NCBI GenBank assembly: GCA_032719365.1
Contig: CM064862.1
Coordinates: forward strand, 4,352,501 to 4,416,500
DNA from: Prinsepia uniflora
Taxonomy: Eukaryota > Streptophyta > Magnoliopsida > Rosales > Rosaceae
Length of the DNA stretch: 64,000 nucleotides
Reading direction: 5' to 3'
Shown here one piece after another: positions 11,100 to 24,202 of the stretch. Position numbers and translations under genes: made by a program. The stretch's first letter is position 1; every line of letters starts with the position of its first letter. The notes beneath the pieces were generated by a model that ran no database searches, had not been told where the DNA came from, and was given only the letters and a program-made list of their open reading frames with translations.

Positions 11100-11700
11100 T
11101 TGGCAGCCAGTGCTTCTATTGCAACTGCCAAATCAATGCTCGTAGTATTAGTGAGGATCAAAATGATCACTAGGTTCCTCCTCCTCTAGGTTCTGTGAAG
11201 GTTAATGCTGATGCGCCTTGGAACTTGTCTTCTAATGTGGCGTCATTGGGCGGTGTTTTTGGAGAGATGAGAATGGAAATTTTCTGGCGACAGTTGGGTG
11301 AAAAAAAAGAGCCAACTTTGTTATTTTGGTAGAAGTGTTGGTGACTATATGAGAGTGTAATATTTGAATTTGATTCCCAAGTGTTGATTTGACTCTCAAA
11401 GGCAGTATCATGGAAATTTGGAGATTCACTCAGTCTTATCCGAAATCAGGAGACTTCTAGGATCCTTCTCATCACATAAATGGAACTGGATCACTCGAAG
11501 TGTAAATTTAGCGACAAATGCTATTGCATCATAAATGAATAGAGAGATGTGCAATGTGGTCTGTTTAAACTGACCCCTAATAGCCCTAGTATTTGTTCGT
11601 CCGAGCGATGGCCTTCCATGCCTACCGCAAAATGCCTAAAGATTATATCCAACTCCTCCTTGACCGTGCCCCGTCTTCTGTACAAAACTATAATTAAGTT
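11100..11700 (+). pseudogene. Frameshifted RNase H-like retroelement remnant
   Basis: From about 11180 one frame reads PPPLGSVKVNADAPWN followed by GGVF. After a one-base shift near 11261 the next frame reads RDENGNFLATVG. This is the hallmark of the RVT_3 (RNase H-like) domain found at the end of plant non-LTR elements and related host proteins. Further down VNLATNAIAS, followed by a stop, resembles the RSANRAADALA region near the domain end. Stops and frameshifts show it is dead. The 3' part to about 11700 is only weakly recognisable. Confidence 0.6.
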
Positions 11701-12023
11701 GTTCGTAGGTTTAGGTTAATAGTTTTTGTTTGCCTATTGGTGGGTTCTATATTGTTCTCCTTTGTTTTTTTTTTCTTTCTGACCCGAAGTATTACAGTGG
11801 TAAAAAAAAGTCCAAACATTTTTTTTTGAAAATAAAGGAAATGAATGTGCCACTTTGTAAAGGTTCTCTAAAAATAGAAAATAAAAGCCCATTTGATAAT
11901 TAGAAAGCCCATTTTTTATACAGATCTGTGAGATGAGCTGAGACTCATATTGGGCCATGGCTTATATTCGAAAGCCTAGAACTGGTTTGTGTGAGTCGGT
12001 TCGGCCGCTTTGGAGCTGCGAAT
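11701..12023. other. Upstream region of the six-exon gene
   Basis: AT-rich sequence with T and A runs near 11766-11830 and no terminal repeats. It should hold the promoter and 5' leader of the gene starting at 12024. I see no unambiguous TATA box. Confidence 0.35.
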
Positions 12024-14964
12024 ATGGGGACGAGAGAGGTGTACGAACAGAAGCTGAGGAGTGAGAATCTCCATCATGATCCCACCATCAATCCCGGCCT
12101 CGGCACCCCTCGATGCCCTCGCTGTCTCTCTCTCCTTGTCCATGATTCGGTACCGACCCATAACGCAGATTACTTGTTTGATTATTCATTGCTGAGAATT
12201 CTACAGGAACTGACTTGACCCAATTTTATTTGGTATTTAGGAAAAGGGCGAATGGACCATCACTTCTGTTCTTCATGACGCCACTGCTGTCGTAAGTTTT
12301 TTTCATGTTTAAGTCTCGAAGGTCTTAATTTGTGTAAAGACAGTTTCCATTCATTTTTTCAGCTACCCACTTGAGCCAAATTTAGTTTATTGATATAGAA
12401 ATTTGTTTTCATAGTGATGTCTAATTGTTTTGATATGGGAATTTGGACTCTTAGATCATTTAAATATTGAACTGTTAGATCTTAAGTATGCTCCTTGGTT
12501 AGTTATTAAGTTATTTTGGACTGGGTGTTACCTATGGAATCATATCTAATATAATATGCCATCACAAAATGTTTTGATACTGACTTAACGCCCCTGTTGT
12601 GCCAGTACGATGATTCTTGAAGAATTGGACATACATTCTCTGTTAATACTCGATGAACATGGTTTATGTACAAAGATCATGTTTGAATGTATTTATATGA
12701 CTTGTGACCGTCTAAGGAAACTTTAGTAGGCTTGTTATGCAAGTAATTAAAATGTTCTGCTATCTTTTGCGCATGAATAGGCTGGCTCAGGCATTGGTGG
12801 AATGCTCAGTGCAATTCATGGCTTCAATACAGGTATACTTTTTACCCTCTGTCTTTCTTCAGAAGGTATGTGTTTTTATATGCAAATTGCTTAGTGTTAC
12901 TTGACTGCAGGGATCCCTTACCTTCAGAATCGGTTGAAGGGACCAAAGTGGCTACCTTTCTTAGTTGGGGTACACTCTTGTTCTTGCTTGCTTTCCAATT
13001 TTTTAACCTGAAATAAATGAACCTCCAGTTATATTCACATTTATCATAATAGTGGTATATTTTTATGTGCAAGAATTTGCTCACTTTTTCTTTATCTTCT
13101 AATCATAGCTCCCTCCGTTGCTACTCTTTTCGGGTGCCAGTGCTGCTTTTGGAGGTAAAATTCCTGCCTTTATTAAGTCTAGGTTCCTTTTGTAAAGTAG
13201 AGCGTTTCTTTGCATTCTCCATGTTGTTCTTTCCTTTTTCTTCTTCTAAACTATATGGTTCACTCCTTTAGTAACCATGGACTGATTAATTACTATAAGA
13301 ATGGTAGTTATTCTAGACTCTTGTTGACTAAGCCATGTTCCTTCTATTTTATGTTTATAAATCTACTTTTCCCTTCATATCTGAGACTCCAAGTTGAGTA
13401 ATTTTTCGAATGTTCTTAATTTCCTTCTCGTTTGGTGCTCTTTATGATTTGGTAAAATCAGTATGTCTAGATGAGTAGGTAATTTGAAGGCAGTTATTGT
13501 AGAAAGAGAAAAATGAGCACGCGGAGGGAAACTATGTAGTTTATGACTTTACCGTAATGATTACCACAGTTAAAAGTAGTTTTTTTTTATACAGCGATAT
13601 TGAAGGAGAGGTTTTATACACCTTGGGTATCGATCTCGCCCTTTAAGAGAGTCGAGCCCGAGATCACCAACGGTACAATTGAGAGGAATACCCACTAGAT
13701 CATAGTAGTAGTGGCACATTAACATATTAGGTAACTTACATGTTTAAAGTAAGGGGATTCATGGACATTTCCCCGTATAAATTGACATACACTCTTTTCT
13801 AAATTATAGTATAGATTAGAACTCTTGAAGAGCTTGTATATGGAAAATAATAAACAAAAAAGTTTGTTTGTTTGTTTTTTTTTAATGGAGTTTGGTGAAT
13901 CTATGATTGCATTTTAGTTCTTCCCATTCAACTTGTCCTCAGAATATTTACACTTGTGGGTTGTGCCCGTATGTGGTTGTTTGCCCCTCATTGTTAGCAT
14001 GCTGCATATCTAGCATAATATAGTATTTATAACCCCTAATTCAATGACTGTAATGTCCTTTCTATTTCACAACTATTGGTAGGATGAAAGTTAACCTCCT
14101 ACTCTTTTATGAATTTTCTACCATATTATTCATAAGTAAAAACTTGCAATTGCAAAGGGCAGGTCACCTGGACATCATGGATCAAAATTTATGTGGAAAG
14201 ATTTGAACTTGATTAGGTAGAAGTACTGAAAATGGCCTCTGCCTCAATAGGCAAGTGAGAAAAGTGTCATTGGATCCCTTGAGTAGGGGCTCCAGATTAG
14301 TGGTCACCTAGGTAAGAGGTTGTACTAGTTACTCATTGTTAGTGATGTATGGTCCTCTTCTTTGACACAAGATGGCATTAGTAGGGTTGTTGTTCTTGAG
14401 TAATTCTATGGAAATTTCCTTTGTTCCAAGCATGAGAGAAATGGTTTAAAGTTCTTTAAGTTTGGCGTGTCTTCTTCTCGCCATGTTATGTTGAATTGAG
14501 TACAACCATGAACTTGTCAACCATTAAGCTGCGCTTCAGAGTCCAATAATGCAGTGCTGGGCTTTGGACCGTGAGATATATTCGGTGATCAACTTAAATG
14601 CAGTATGTGCCAAGAATGACTATATTCCACTCCATTATATAAGGCACTGCCTTTTCCTTAAGCTACTTCAATTAGTGCCAGACCTTGGGGTCGAATTGGT
14701 CATGCCAGGTGCAATGATGGATGGTGTAACACATGTTTCTAGTTTTTTTATGCAATGAAGCTTTTCTTAATTTAATTTTGGATACATGTTTTTAATTCCC
14801 TCTTAATATTCGGATTTTTAGGTTTTGCACTTCCAAAGTTTACTCAACTCACTGTGACTTCCTATTATGCCACCTCAAGTGCCTCACATTATGGGATTTC
14901 GCTTGTGACCCGATATATAGAAGAGGCTCACAGTTCCCGCTCTCAGCAAAAAAGAGTCGGATGA
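12024..14964 (+). CDS. Plant-conserved small protein of unknown function, six exons
   Basis: A split gene recovered from six exons: 12024-12149, 12241-12291, 12781-12832, 12911-12969, 13109-13154 and 14822-14964. Each intron has GT..AG ends and the phase is kept throughout. The product is 158 residues, starting MGTREVYEQKLRSENLHHDP and ending SRSQQKRVG. The ATG at 12024 is chosen because the only upstream in-frame option is a GTG at 11991. An early CPRC pair (about residues 31-34) could bind metal or be part of a short zinc-ribbon-like turn. The middle is rich in Gly and small residues (AGSGIGGMLSAIHGFNTGIP). A stretch of about 20 mostly apolar residues (WLPFLVGLPPLLLFSGASAAFGG) looks like a membrane segment. 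The final intron is long (about 1.67 kb). I recognise the pattern as a conserved plant protein but cannot name it or give a function. Confidence 0.85.
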
Positions 14965-17900
14965 TTACTTGCAGGTGCACTTATTAACGAATATACTCCA
15001 ATTTTGCAATTGACGTCATATGCATGTAATTCTAGATACATGAACCGTACATGTGGTTATAATTGTTCTTTGATTTACTATTATGGAGAGTCAAACATAG
15101 CATACAAGTTGATTTTTATTTCAAGAATGAAGTCGGGTTATTTTTTAAAAGTGTATGACCTGGTGAAGATTGATTGGAGAAGTTGTCATCACGTCACATA
15201 ACCTCATCATGAAGGATTGGTAGTATGTCCCATACCCTAATTGATTAAGACAGTGACAACATAATGTGATTCAGTAATTCAAGGTCAATTTATTAACATT
15301 GGCTAGGACCACTTTGGTGTTATTATGTGAGAAAGCAACTGTAAATCTGAGACCACAGATCTACCTTGAGCTATTATTATTATTATTATGTCATTTTGAT
15401 ATTTTTTGTGTAAGTGATTGAGTTCTATGGATTTTGTTAAATTGAGTTTGTGGGTAAAGCATACCAGGTTCCTAGTTGTAGCAAAGGTAGGACCACCATT
15501 GAAGTAGTTGAGGCATCATAAAGCACACAACTTTGCAAGCCATGAATTGGCATATGTTGTCCTTACATACAATATTAGCTTTGAGCAGTAAGCATCATAA
15601 ACATAAGGTGGGCCGAGTTAAAACCTGGAGGTATAGTTACTTTCTTCTACAATGGGGGACCTCAAATGAAGTGGATTGCTAGCTTACTGGTGAAGTAGAT
15701 ATCTTTCTTGATTGTTATTGGTTGGATGAGTTATTATTGACTTGCTTGAGGTTGCCCAGGTGATCCCTGAGCTTAGCTGCTACTGTTGTCATTCAGGCCA
15801 GTTTTTGTATGTTTCTTAGTTTGTAATTCGACTCTCTAAACTACCCTTTAGTGAGATTGGTTCATACTTGTTGATGCATGCGGCTTTCCGAATAAGTGTT
15901 CTTTATGTGTTTTGTTGGGGCGACCGTCTTTAGCATGTTTGGTGTTTCTCGAGCTGTAAGGTACTAGAACAGCCGGGCATTGAGTAAAGAAAAAAGAAAA
16001 GAGAGACGGTGGGCACCCAACAGAACCTATGGACATGACCACATCTTTACAAGCCTGTTTGGCGTTTAAAGTTGTTTCAAAACTTCACCCAATTCGAATG
16101 CATGAATGTAATTTAAAATGATTTGGTAAATACATCCATGTGATGGATTCATGTTAACCATGGGCGTTTATCTCCTCTCTCCATACGTACCTAACTATTT
16201 CATGGTGAGATATGACACATTGAAAAATGTGCTCGTCTATTTATATGGCTCTATAGAGAAGGGTTTAGAATAGAAGGGTACATTAGTGTATAAACTGCGT
16301 ACCTCGTTTGCAAGCTTTATAGACTTGTTGGTGTGGGCCGATGTTTCTTAAATTCCATTGCTTTCTCTCTCTCTGAGAAGCAAAGCAGAAGCAAAAGTTG
16401 AAGTGGTCCTGATAATTGTATCATTTGTATGTAATGTTTGTTGTAGTCTTTGGCGCTGTGCTTCTTTCTTTGAGTCTGAAATGTCTTTATTGTGCCTTTT
16501 ATCATCTTGCTCCTCACATGCTCCCTTAGATTTTGCATTTACTTGTGGACCCCCTTTTATAGTTGGACTGATGTTAACTCTGTCACCACTGCCTTTCCCT
16601 TTCTCATTTGGCCGCCTTCTTTTCTTCATGTAAAACAAGGCACCTCTTCTTCACCCTCCCTTCATCTTCATGGGTTTTGTTATATCGATTTGCAGCCGAT
16701 CTGTTTTAGTTGATTGAGCCGAATTCTCTTTGGATATTGTTAATTTCATATCCAAATTCGTAACAAACATGATGTTCATATTGATAGGTTTTGGACACGT
16801 GCATATCTCCTTCGTGTTATATCGATAGATTCACTATATATATTTTCTGTTTTTATAAGAATTTTTTTAGAAGGTGATGTGCAAATTTATTGAAAATCGT
16901 TTTTTTTTTTAAGTTAGGATGGTTATTCTGTTTTGATATAATATTTAGGATGTGTTTGACTCCAAGAAATAAACATCATTTGGCATGAGGGGAGCATTTG
17001 GTAAGCGGAAAATTAGTTTTAGTTTGTTTGTAAAATTGAGTCCGAATTTGGTAAATTTCCGAAGGAAAATTGGGAAGGAATTGTGAATCTTAAATGATGA
17101 GTTGAAATTCGGTCCCAAGAGACAAAAAATTTCAAATGATGAGTTGTAACAAGTGAAATTATAATTTCCATGATTTTTAAAATTGATATCAAAATATTAA
17201 AATTTACAAATCAGAAGATTGTAAATATAAAATTACATTATAAATTTTTTAATGAAAACAAATGGTATGTATGTGTTTTTATTGGAGATATTCGCAGCGT
17301 GCTCTTAGAAATGTTTGGACTTGCTACATTGATGGTAGTTTCTTTCAAATCAATGTTGAAGCAAAAATCCACATCTTAACGACTTGTGGCATGTTACAAG
17401 AGATCATGTGAAGCATAAATGTAATATTGTTAAAATTTTACCGAAAACATGCTGAGGGTGTTATAAGAATAAATCACCGGATAATAATTGTAGGTGAAAT
17501 TTGGGATATGGTTTACAAATTAGAACAACTTTCCACATCACTTACCCTTGTGGCACATTACCCTTGGTTTGTTTTGTTTTTGAATAATAAAAAAGTGAAT
17601 ACAAAAAATATCAATGCTATGAACAGTACAAACTGTAAAAAAATAGTGCTCCTTAAATTATTTATTCTTATTATTTCCCTTTTGATGCTTGCAAGCACAC
17701 ATGATGAACTAAATACCTTCAGCAGGTTGCTATTTTTCATTATTTAGTGGTTTATATTTCCGAGGTTGAGATTTGGACTATACCAAAAATATTTAAAGTC
17801 CTCTTTCAAGGGGCAAAGGGTTCATGTCTCCTACACCAAAATAAAAGACTCATTATTGGATGTTGAATTCAACAAGTTCAAAAGTAACTACATATTTCCA

Positions 17901-20240
17901 TTTCACTCTGGTAATATTATTCATACCTACGTATTTTACAGTGATATATTTTCGAGTTTTAATCATATAAATGTTGAGTTCAATATATATATATATAATA
18001 TATAATTGACTCATTATTGTGTTGTTATCTTAAATACAATACCTTTAAAACTTAGAATACCATCATGAAAAGAGATAATAATTGTTACCGTTCTTGAATT
18101 TTACTAATTTTAACTATTGGTTTCCTAAATTTTATTATTAGTATAAGATATTCCTAAGGTCTAAAGGATAATTATTTCTTTAAATTTCTGAGTGATTTAT
18201 GTTAATATATATATATAATATGATAACTTTATTTTTATTCTTAACAAAAATCGTTGAAAATCTTGTATTCAGTTATTTAGCAATTCACTATTTGTAGAAA
18301 TTAGTCTAACCCATTTCAAAAGTTTAGCCCATCTGAACCTAATATTTTAAATAAATCTAATATAATTAGGTCTTAGATAGTAATATTTGTATTGCGTGTT
18401 GATTCATGGTTATTATTAGAATTATTTTCTTCTTTCTTTCTTTCAAACTTTTATTTATATATAAAGATGCATTTGAAGATTAATGCTCATTTACTCTCGT
18501 TAACTAATTAGTATATCTTTTTATTTTCATTAATAAAATTCACTCATATCGTCAAATGTTTTGCTATTGTAGCATGTAAGTTTAGCTCACTCAAAATTTG
18601 GATCTAGGAACCGTCCATATTGCATGGTTAGGTATAATTCAGAAACATATGCTACTAATAATAAACTTCAAGTACGACAGTTAAAATTAGTGTAAAATTC
18701 AGGAGGCTAATAACAATACGTTTTCCTTTTATGGAAAATATGTTATTTTCATTGGGAATTTTGTATCTGAAATAAGAACAAGTAAGGATAGAATTAGGGA
18801 TATGATTAGATAGGAAGTTCTTGAAAAGAGTTTCTCAATTTGGTTTTGAAGACAAAATCTCCACCAACTGACTTGGAATTTTCAGTATGGGGAACAGCTC
18901 ATTTTCCCAATTCCTGCTCAATTTGCTGAGGGTGACTGCCTTTGGATGTTTGCAACTCTATACGTATTATTAGATCACACTACAGCAACAAATGCTTTAG
19001 GACCTTAGGTTTACTCTAAAGGGCCTTTGGGATATTTCTTTTTATATCCATTCTGCAAAACATATGATTTTGTCCCAATAATCTATCTCTTGTTTATGAA
19101 TCACTAGAGTTTCCGTTAGCGTTTCTTATCATAACCATTACAATAAAAAACGATTCCTATAACGGATTAGTTGTGACGTTACCTAATTAGTTATTGAGAG
19201 GTCCGTTCCAAAAATACTACCAATAAGTGAGATACAATTAAAGTAATGATCGTATTGCAAAAGTAAGCAACATGGGTATTATTTAGATTCAAATGACTTG
19301 TTCCACAAGAAAAACTTCGAGACCAATATGAATTAAGAAGTAATGAAAATTGTCACAAACTAATTAAGGTTTTGGGATTAATATTGCTCTTTCCTTCTCT
19401 CTTTTGTTTTTCCATATTCTAACCCCCAGCACCACCTAGATATATAGCTACTCTACAATATATTGTTAGAGGTTCCTTATTTTAGTTATCAATAACTATA
19501 AATGGGTTCTTTGCCTGTCTTAATTTTCATTATTAGATCATTTTTAGTTTGAATTATCCATTTAAATACCGGATTTTTATTTTCAATGTTTTTGAAATTG
19601 TCACTTAATCTCACCCAACTCTCGCATTAGAAATTTTTTAAGCTAAACCTCGTGAAACTAATAACTCATTCCACCCAACCTCATTTTCGTCTCTTCCATC
19701 TATTTTGCGCTAGCAATGAATTCTTTGTATGTCATCTTAATTTTCGCAATTAATCTCTTAATTTTTTTCATTCTTTTATACTCTATATTAACATTACAAT
19801 TTATAAAAAAAAAATTAAGGAAAACTAAAGTGCTCACTTGAGCAAATAACCAAACAATAGTGGTTGGAACAACGAGAGACAACCATTGTGTACAGTAGAT
19901 TGTATTTTTCTATAATGTTTAACAAGAGTTTGAGTCTTTGAGACAATACACAAATCCCCATATGACATGGTGAACAATGCATTGTAGCAGCCTTTTATGA
20001 TGTGAGTTTGTGTGGGTAGCTGGGAGATTCATTGAGCCAAGTCCATTATCATCAAACCAAAATATTTTCTGACCCATTTTGTGTTCCAACACATGCAATA
20101 TATAACAGACTGATTAAAACCCATCAGTATATGTTTACTGAAATATTGCTGAAAGAGAAAAATGCATGCCCCTCATGTCCTCTTCATCACTGGAGAAAAC
20201 ACTGCCATTTTGATTGGTGGAAACTAGTATTTAATACAAA
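14965..20240. other. AT-rich intergenic DNA, no gene recognised
   Basis: The first few hundred bases probably include the 3' UTR of the six-exon gene. Open frames near 15848-16042, 16348-16638 and 17427-17747 show no recognisable domain, splice context or codon bias. A CACTACAGCAAC string near 18977 could be a transposon end, but no partner was found. Confidence 0.4.
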
Positions 20241-20990
20241 CACAGTTTTCACTTCTTCTCTGTTAGAAGAAGGAAGGATTATGAAAAGTGAATTTGTATT
20301 GAATAAGTGTTTGCACTACTATAGTCATTATGGAAATTCTTTGTATTATTCTCATCTAAATTATGGTACCTTTTTTGTTAGATGAATTGAGAAATTGAAT
20401 TCGTATTGAATAAGTGCTTGCACGTACTAGAATTGTTATGCATACAAAAAAAAAAAACTTTGTGCAATTCCCATCTAAACTACAGTGGGAATATATTTTT
20501 CACTTTTATTAAATGACTTTTTTTTTTTAAAAAAAAGTTCTATTAAATTACTTATGACTTCATATAAATGACCTATCACTTCTATAAAAAAAATTCTGTA
20601 CAATTCCCACCTAAACTACGGTGGAAATATATTTTTCACTTCTTCTCTATTAAGAAGGAGGATTATGAAAAGTGAATTCGCATTGAATACGTACATGTTT
20701 GCACTATAGTCATTATGGAAAATCTTTGTATTTTTCTCAATATCTTACTTACGATCAAACGAGTTTTTTCTTTTTCTTTTAGATGAATTATGAAACTGAG
20801 TTCATATTCAATAAGTGCTTGTCCGTACTAAAATTGTTATTAAAAAAAAAAAAACTGTACAATTCTCACCTAAACTATGGTGGGAATACATTTTTCACTT
20901 CTATTAAATGACTTGTGACTTCATATTGAGTAAGTATTTGCTAGCTACGAAAGCTCTCTTTACGATGCCCACCTAAACTAATAACCTACC
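20241..20990. repeat. Degenerate tandem repeat, about 383-bp period
   Basis: The block ATTATGAAAAGTGAATT..GCATTGAAT..GTTTGCACTA..GTCATTATGGAAA starts near 20278 and again near 20661. Sub-blocks AATTCCCA.CTAAACTA and TATTTTTCACTTCT recur at irregular intervals to about 20990. Several poly-A or poly-T runs punctuate it. No terminal repeats were found. Confidence 0.65.
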
Positions 20991-21849
20991 TACTTTCACT
21001 CTCTCTGAAACATAATATTAAAGCAACTATGGTACAAAAGAGGAGGAAATGAATTGTGCGTAAAGATGGGGTTCTAACTACCATCTTTGATCATAGATGT
21101 GGGTTCAAGGGTTCTCATCATCTCATAGAGAGCAAAGGGGGACACATGCTTTTCCCAAGGGTTGGGTTTGCCATTTTAAAGCCATGAAAGTTTTGGTACT
21201 GCTGACTTTGAATGATGAAATTGTGCTTCAAATAAGGCACACAGAAATTGGATCCCTACTTGTAGACCCTCATCAACTTAGTATATCACTCGCTGCATCA
21301 CGTTATTGCTTTATCTTTGAATGACACCCTTTCATGACCTCATTCACTACCACTATTACTATTCTCCATCCTTCGTTTTTCACTCCTCTCTCTTTTTTTA
21401 TCGCCATCAAAACTCAATATTTCAAATGTGTCGTTCCTACATATTATCAATCAATTAGGGTCCCTCGAGGTTATTCTCTGGCACGATATTTTTATTTCCG
21501 CAAAAATGTATTAAAATTATAAAGTGTTTAAACGAGAATTATATAAAAAATATGAAGTTAAATAAAAGATATTTTAAATTTATATTCTTTAATTTCACCT
21601 TATATTGAGAGTTTGAAGATTTTAAAATTAATAAAGGAAGAGATATCGAGAATTTGAATATGAATTTGCTAAAGATAAGACTTAAAAAAAAAGAAGAAGA
21701 TAAAACTAGTGACTTTGAGCTTTGACATTGCCCCTATGTCTTCTCAGCCATTGGTGTCACCAATGAGGAGGTCCTGCCTCAATCATTAAGTAGAAACAAG
21801 ACATAATTTAAATTTTGATGCATGGGCTCACATCATACATCGAGATCAG

Positions 21850-21852
<3 letters not shown>
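20991..21852. other. AT-rich intergenic DNA, nothing recognised
   Basis: No repeat structure or coding frame that I can support; short open frames here have no family signature. Confidence 0.35.

Positions 21853-21918
<66 letters not shown>
21853..21918. repeat. (TC)33 microsatellite with (AC) tail
   Basis: An uninterrupted TC run of about 66 bp followed by about five AC dinucleotides. It lies downstream of the C2H2 zinc-finger gene. Confidence 0.98.
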
Positions 21919-21927
<9 letters not shown>

Positions 21928-22520
21928 AATCAATTTGCACTGAATATTAGCATGAAAACATAAAATCAAGTGTTGCGGGAAGCAGTGCAACCTGCAAAAT
22001 TCCATGGATATATCGTTTTCTTTCTGCATATTTTGATGCAGAAGCATAAAACTGTTTTTTTTTTTTTGGTCTGAAGCATAAAACTATTCATCAAACCTTA
22101 CAATCAGTACCTGATGATCATCATAATCTCTCTCTTTCTCTCTCTCGCTCTCTTCATACACTGAATGAAATTTAACCTCATCGCTCATCACGCCACCAGT
22201 CTGTCTAGCCAACAAACAAACATATAAACAGATGCACACGTGTGTATCTACAAAAACTCATGCACCCCTATCGAATACCAATATTCCTCACACGTTTGGC
22301 CAACACTTACAAGACACAGACTTATTTTGCTCCACAAATCTACACCCAAAATTTACATCACAATCATACATACACATTTTCTTGCGTGTAATAGTAAATG
22401 CTGCTATCACACTGCATCCTCTCCCCTCGTCCCATCTTTATTATCAACTTCCAAGTTCCAACCAAAATAAAATAAAAAATCAAGAACGATTCTGCATAAT
22501 TAAAACATAAGAGACAAAGA

Positions 22521-22551
<31 letters not shown>

Positions 22552-22746
22552 TGGCCTTATTTTGCATATATTAGATCCAAAAGATTTTATATAAAACTAA
22601 TTAATTAATTAATTCCCTTCCCACCATTATCATCATCATCATCCTGAGAAATTAAACTAAAATTCTCATCTCCTTCCCTCCCTCTTTTTTTCCTCACTAA
22701 AAATAGTAATAATTAAATAATTAATTAACTGTCCAAGTTATTATGA

Positions 22747-23592
22747 TTACAAATGAAGATCCAAACTCACGTGGTCTTGCACAGTGGGCATGGACGAATC
22801 ATACACATACCGCCCTTGATGAGGAGCGGCGCTCGTCCCTCCGACAACCCCCGACGCCCTCGTTTCGTCCCCGCCGGAGAACAAATTCATCGAACGGTCA
22901 CGATTAAAACTAGGGTTACCACTAATAATACTACTAGTAGTACCTTGAAGGGTTGTAGTAGTGGTCGGGATTCTCCACAAAGCCAAAGGACTTCCATTTA
23001 TAGGCGCTGATTGTGTGCCGTAGGTCCCACCAGAGCTCCCGTAAAACCTAGCATGTTGATGATGAGCACTAGTGGTAGGGTTAGAGTTGCTAACATTCCA
23101 AGATGGATATGTTTGATGATGATGATGATATTGATTTTGTGAAGAGCCAAGCCTAGGTGACGTGTAATTCATCAAGCCGTACACGTGGTGGGCATCATGC
23201 ACGATGGCTGACTGGAGGTGCCCGCGTTTGGCGTGCTGCCGCTCTCTCTTGTGTGCGTTTTGGTGGCCGCCAAGGGCTTGTGAGGTCGGGAAGTTGCGGC
23301 AGCAGTAGTGGCATTCGAATCTCCGGCTGTTCTCGTTGCCGTTATCATTGTTTTTGGCGGTGGTGGTGGTAGTAGTAGTGATGTTGCTGTCTTTGGCGGT
23401 CGCGTCTTCGCTTGCATTGGTGTAATCGAGGGATTGGGAATCGCCTGCGGTGGCCTCGGCGGCGAATTCTATTCCGAAGAGGCGGATACCCTTCTCTTTG
23501 GCAGCGGCAGGTGGGGCGGGCCGGATGAAGGGGAGCTGAGAGAATGAGTCTACGTTCATGAAGTCTTGTGTCTCCTTCTCAACTTTGTCCAT
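22747..23592 (-). CDS. C2H2 zinc-finger transcription factor, ZFP5/6/8-GIS-like
   Basis: Intronless gene for a 281-residue nuclear protein. Residues 93-114 form one zinc finger, C94-x2-C97-x12-H110-x3-H114, with the plant-specific QALGGH core at 105-110 and the longer QALGGHQNAH form. A conserved RLFGIEF box lies at residues 37-43, and the C-terminus ends LDLHL, an EAR-type repression motif. This order (LFG.EF box, single QALGGH finger, C-terminal EAR) is that of the GIS/ZFP5/ZFP6/ZFP8 group, which links gibberellin and cytokinin signals to trichome and root-hair formation in Arabidopsis. Length is typical. Poly-Thr (71-78) and His-rich runs (about 155-160) look like simple-sequence expansions in the linker. 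The ATG at 23592 is the first in frame and is followed by an acidic N-terminus. Assignment to the group is firm; the exact orthologue is not. Confidence 0.93.
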   Translation of the reverse strand: MDKVEKETQDFMNVDSFSQLPFIRPAPPAAAKEKGIRLFGIEFAAEATAGDSQSLDYTNASEDATAKDSNITTTTTTTAKNNDNGNENSRRFECHYCCRNFPTSQALGGHQNAHKRERQHAKRGHLQSAIVHDAHHVYGLMNYTSPRLGSSQNQYHHHHQTYPSWNVSNSNPTTSAHHQHARFYGSSGGTYGTQSAPINGSPLALWRIPTTTTTLQGTTSSIISGNPSFNRDRSMNLFSGGDETRASGVVGGTSAAPHQGRYVYDSSMPTVQDHVSLDLHL

Positions 23593-24202
23593 GAATATAT
23601 GGGGAGAGAGAGAGGGGTTTTGGGTGTGGTGATAAAATTTGAGGAAGAGGAGGAAATGGAGGAAATGAGAAATGAGGAGGAATGGTGTGGGGCCTATAAA
23701 AGGGTGAATTGAAGGCGGTGAGAGTGAGAGTGTGAATGTTCATATATATGGACAATTAGGGGTGACCCATCTGAATTAGAGTGCAGCCTGACAAGGCCAC
23801 CGCAAGTTTGAGAGTGCCTTTGGCTTCTCAAAGTACCATGCACCCTTTGCTTCCTTTTACAATTGTTTTTTGGTTTATTTGATAAGGAAACAACATACTT
23901 CTTCTTACATACCCATACTTCTCATAATCCAACATCCAACCTTATTAATCTCTCACCATTTGTGATGTTTGTTTAAATGATTGGATTTTTAAATTATCAG
24001 CTAAAATTTCGAAAAAATTAACGTAACAATCTACTGTCAAGACTTCATATTTAAATCTTAAATCTTCACCATTGTGATGCTATATATTGTTGTTAGAATG
24101 ATGTTCTACTTTCATAAAAGTGAGTTGGATTAGAGCTAAGCGGCTAATTAGTTAAGTAGTATCTATTAATATTGAATTAGTTAGATACTAATATATTGTT
24201 AT
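23593..24202 (-). promoter_or_regulatory. Promoter and 5' leader of the zinc-finger gene
   Basis: A TATA-like CATATATATG lies at 23741-23750, about 150 bp upstream of the start codon. The intervening leader is pyrimidine-rich on the coding strand (CT-rich runs at 23593-23660), common in plant 5' leaders. There is no upstream coding sequence before the inverted-repeat element at 24203. Confidence 0.5.

Noticed and set aside
18977..19200. CACTACAGCAAC near 18977 as a CACTA end
   Set aside because: No mirrored end or TSD partner was found within several kilobases.
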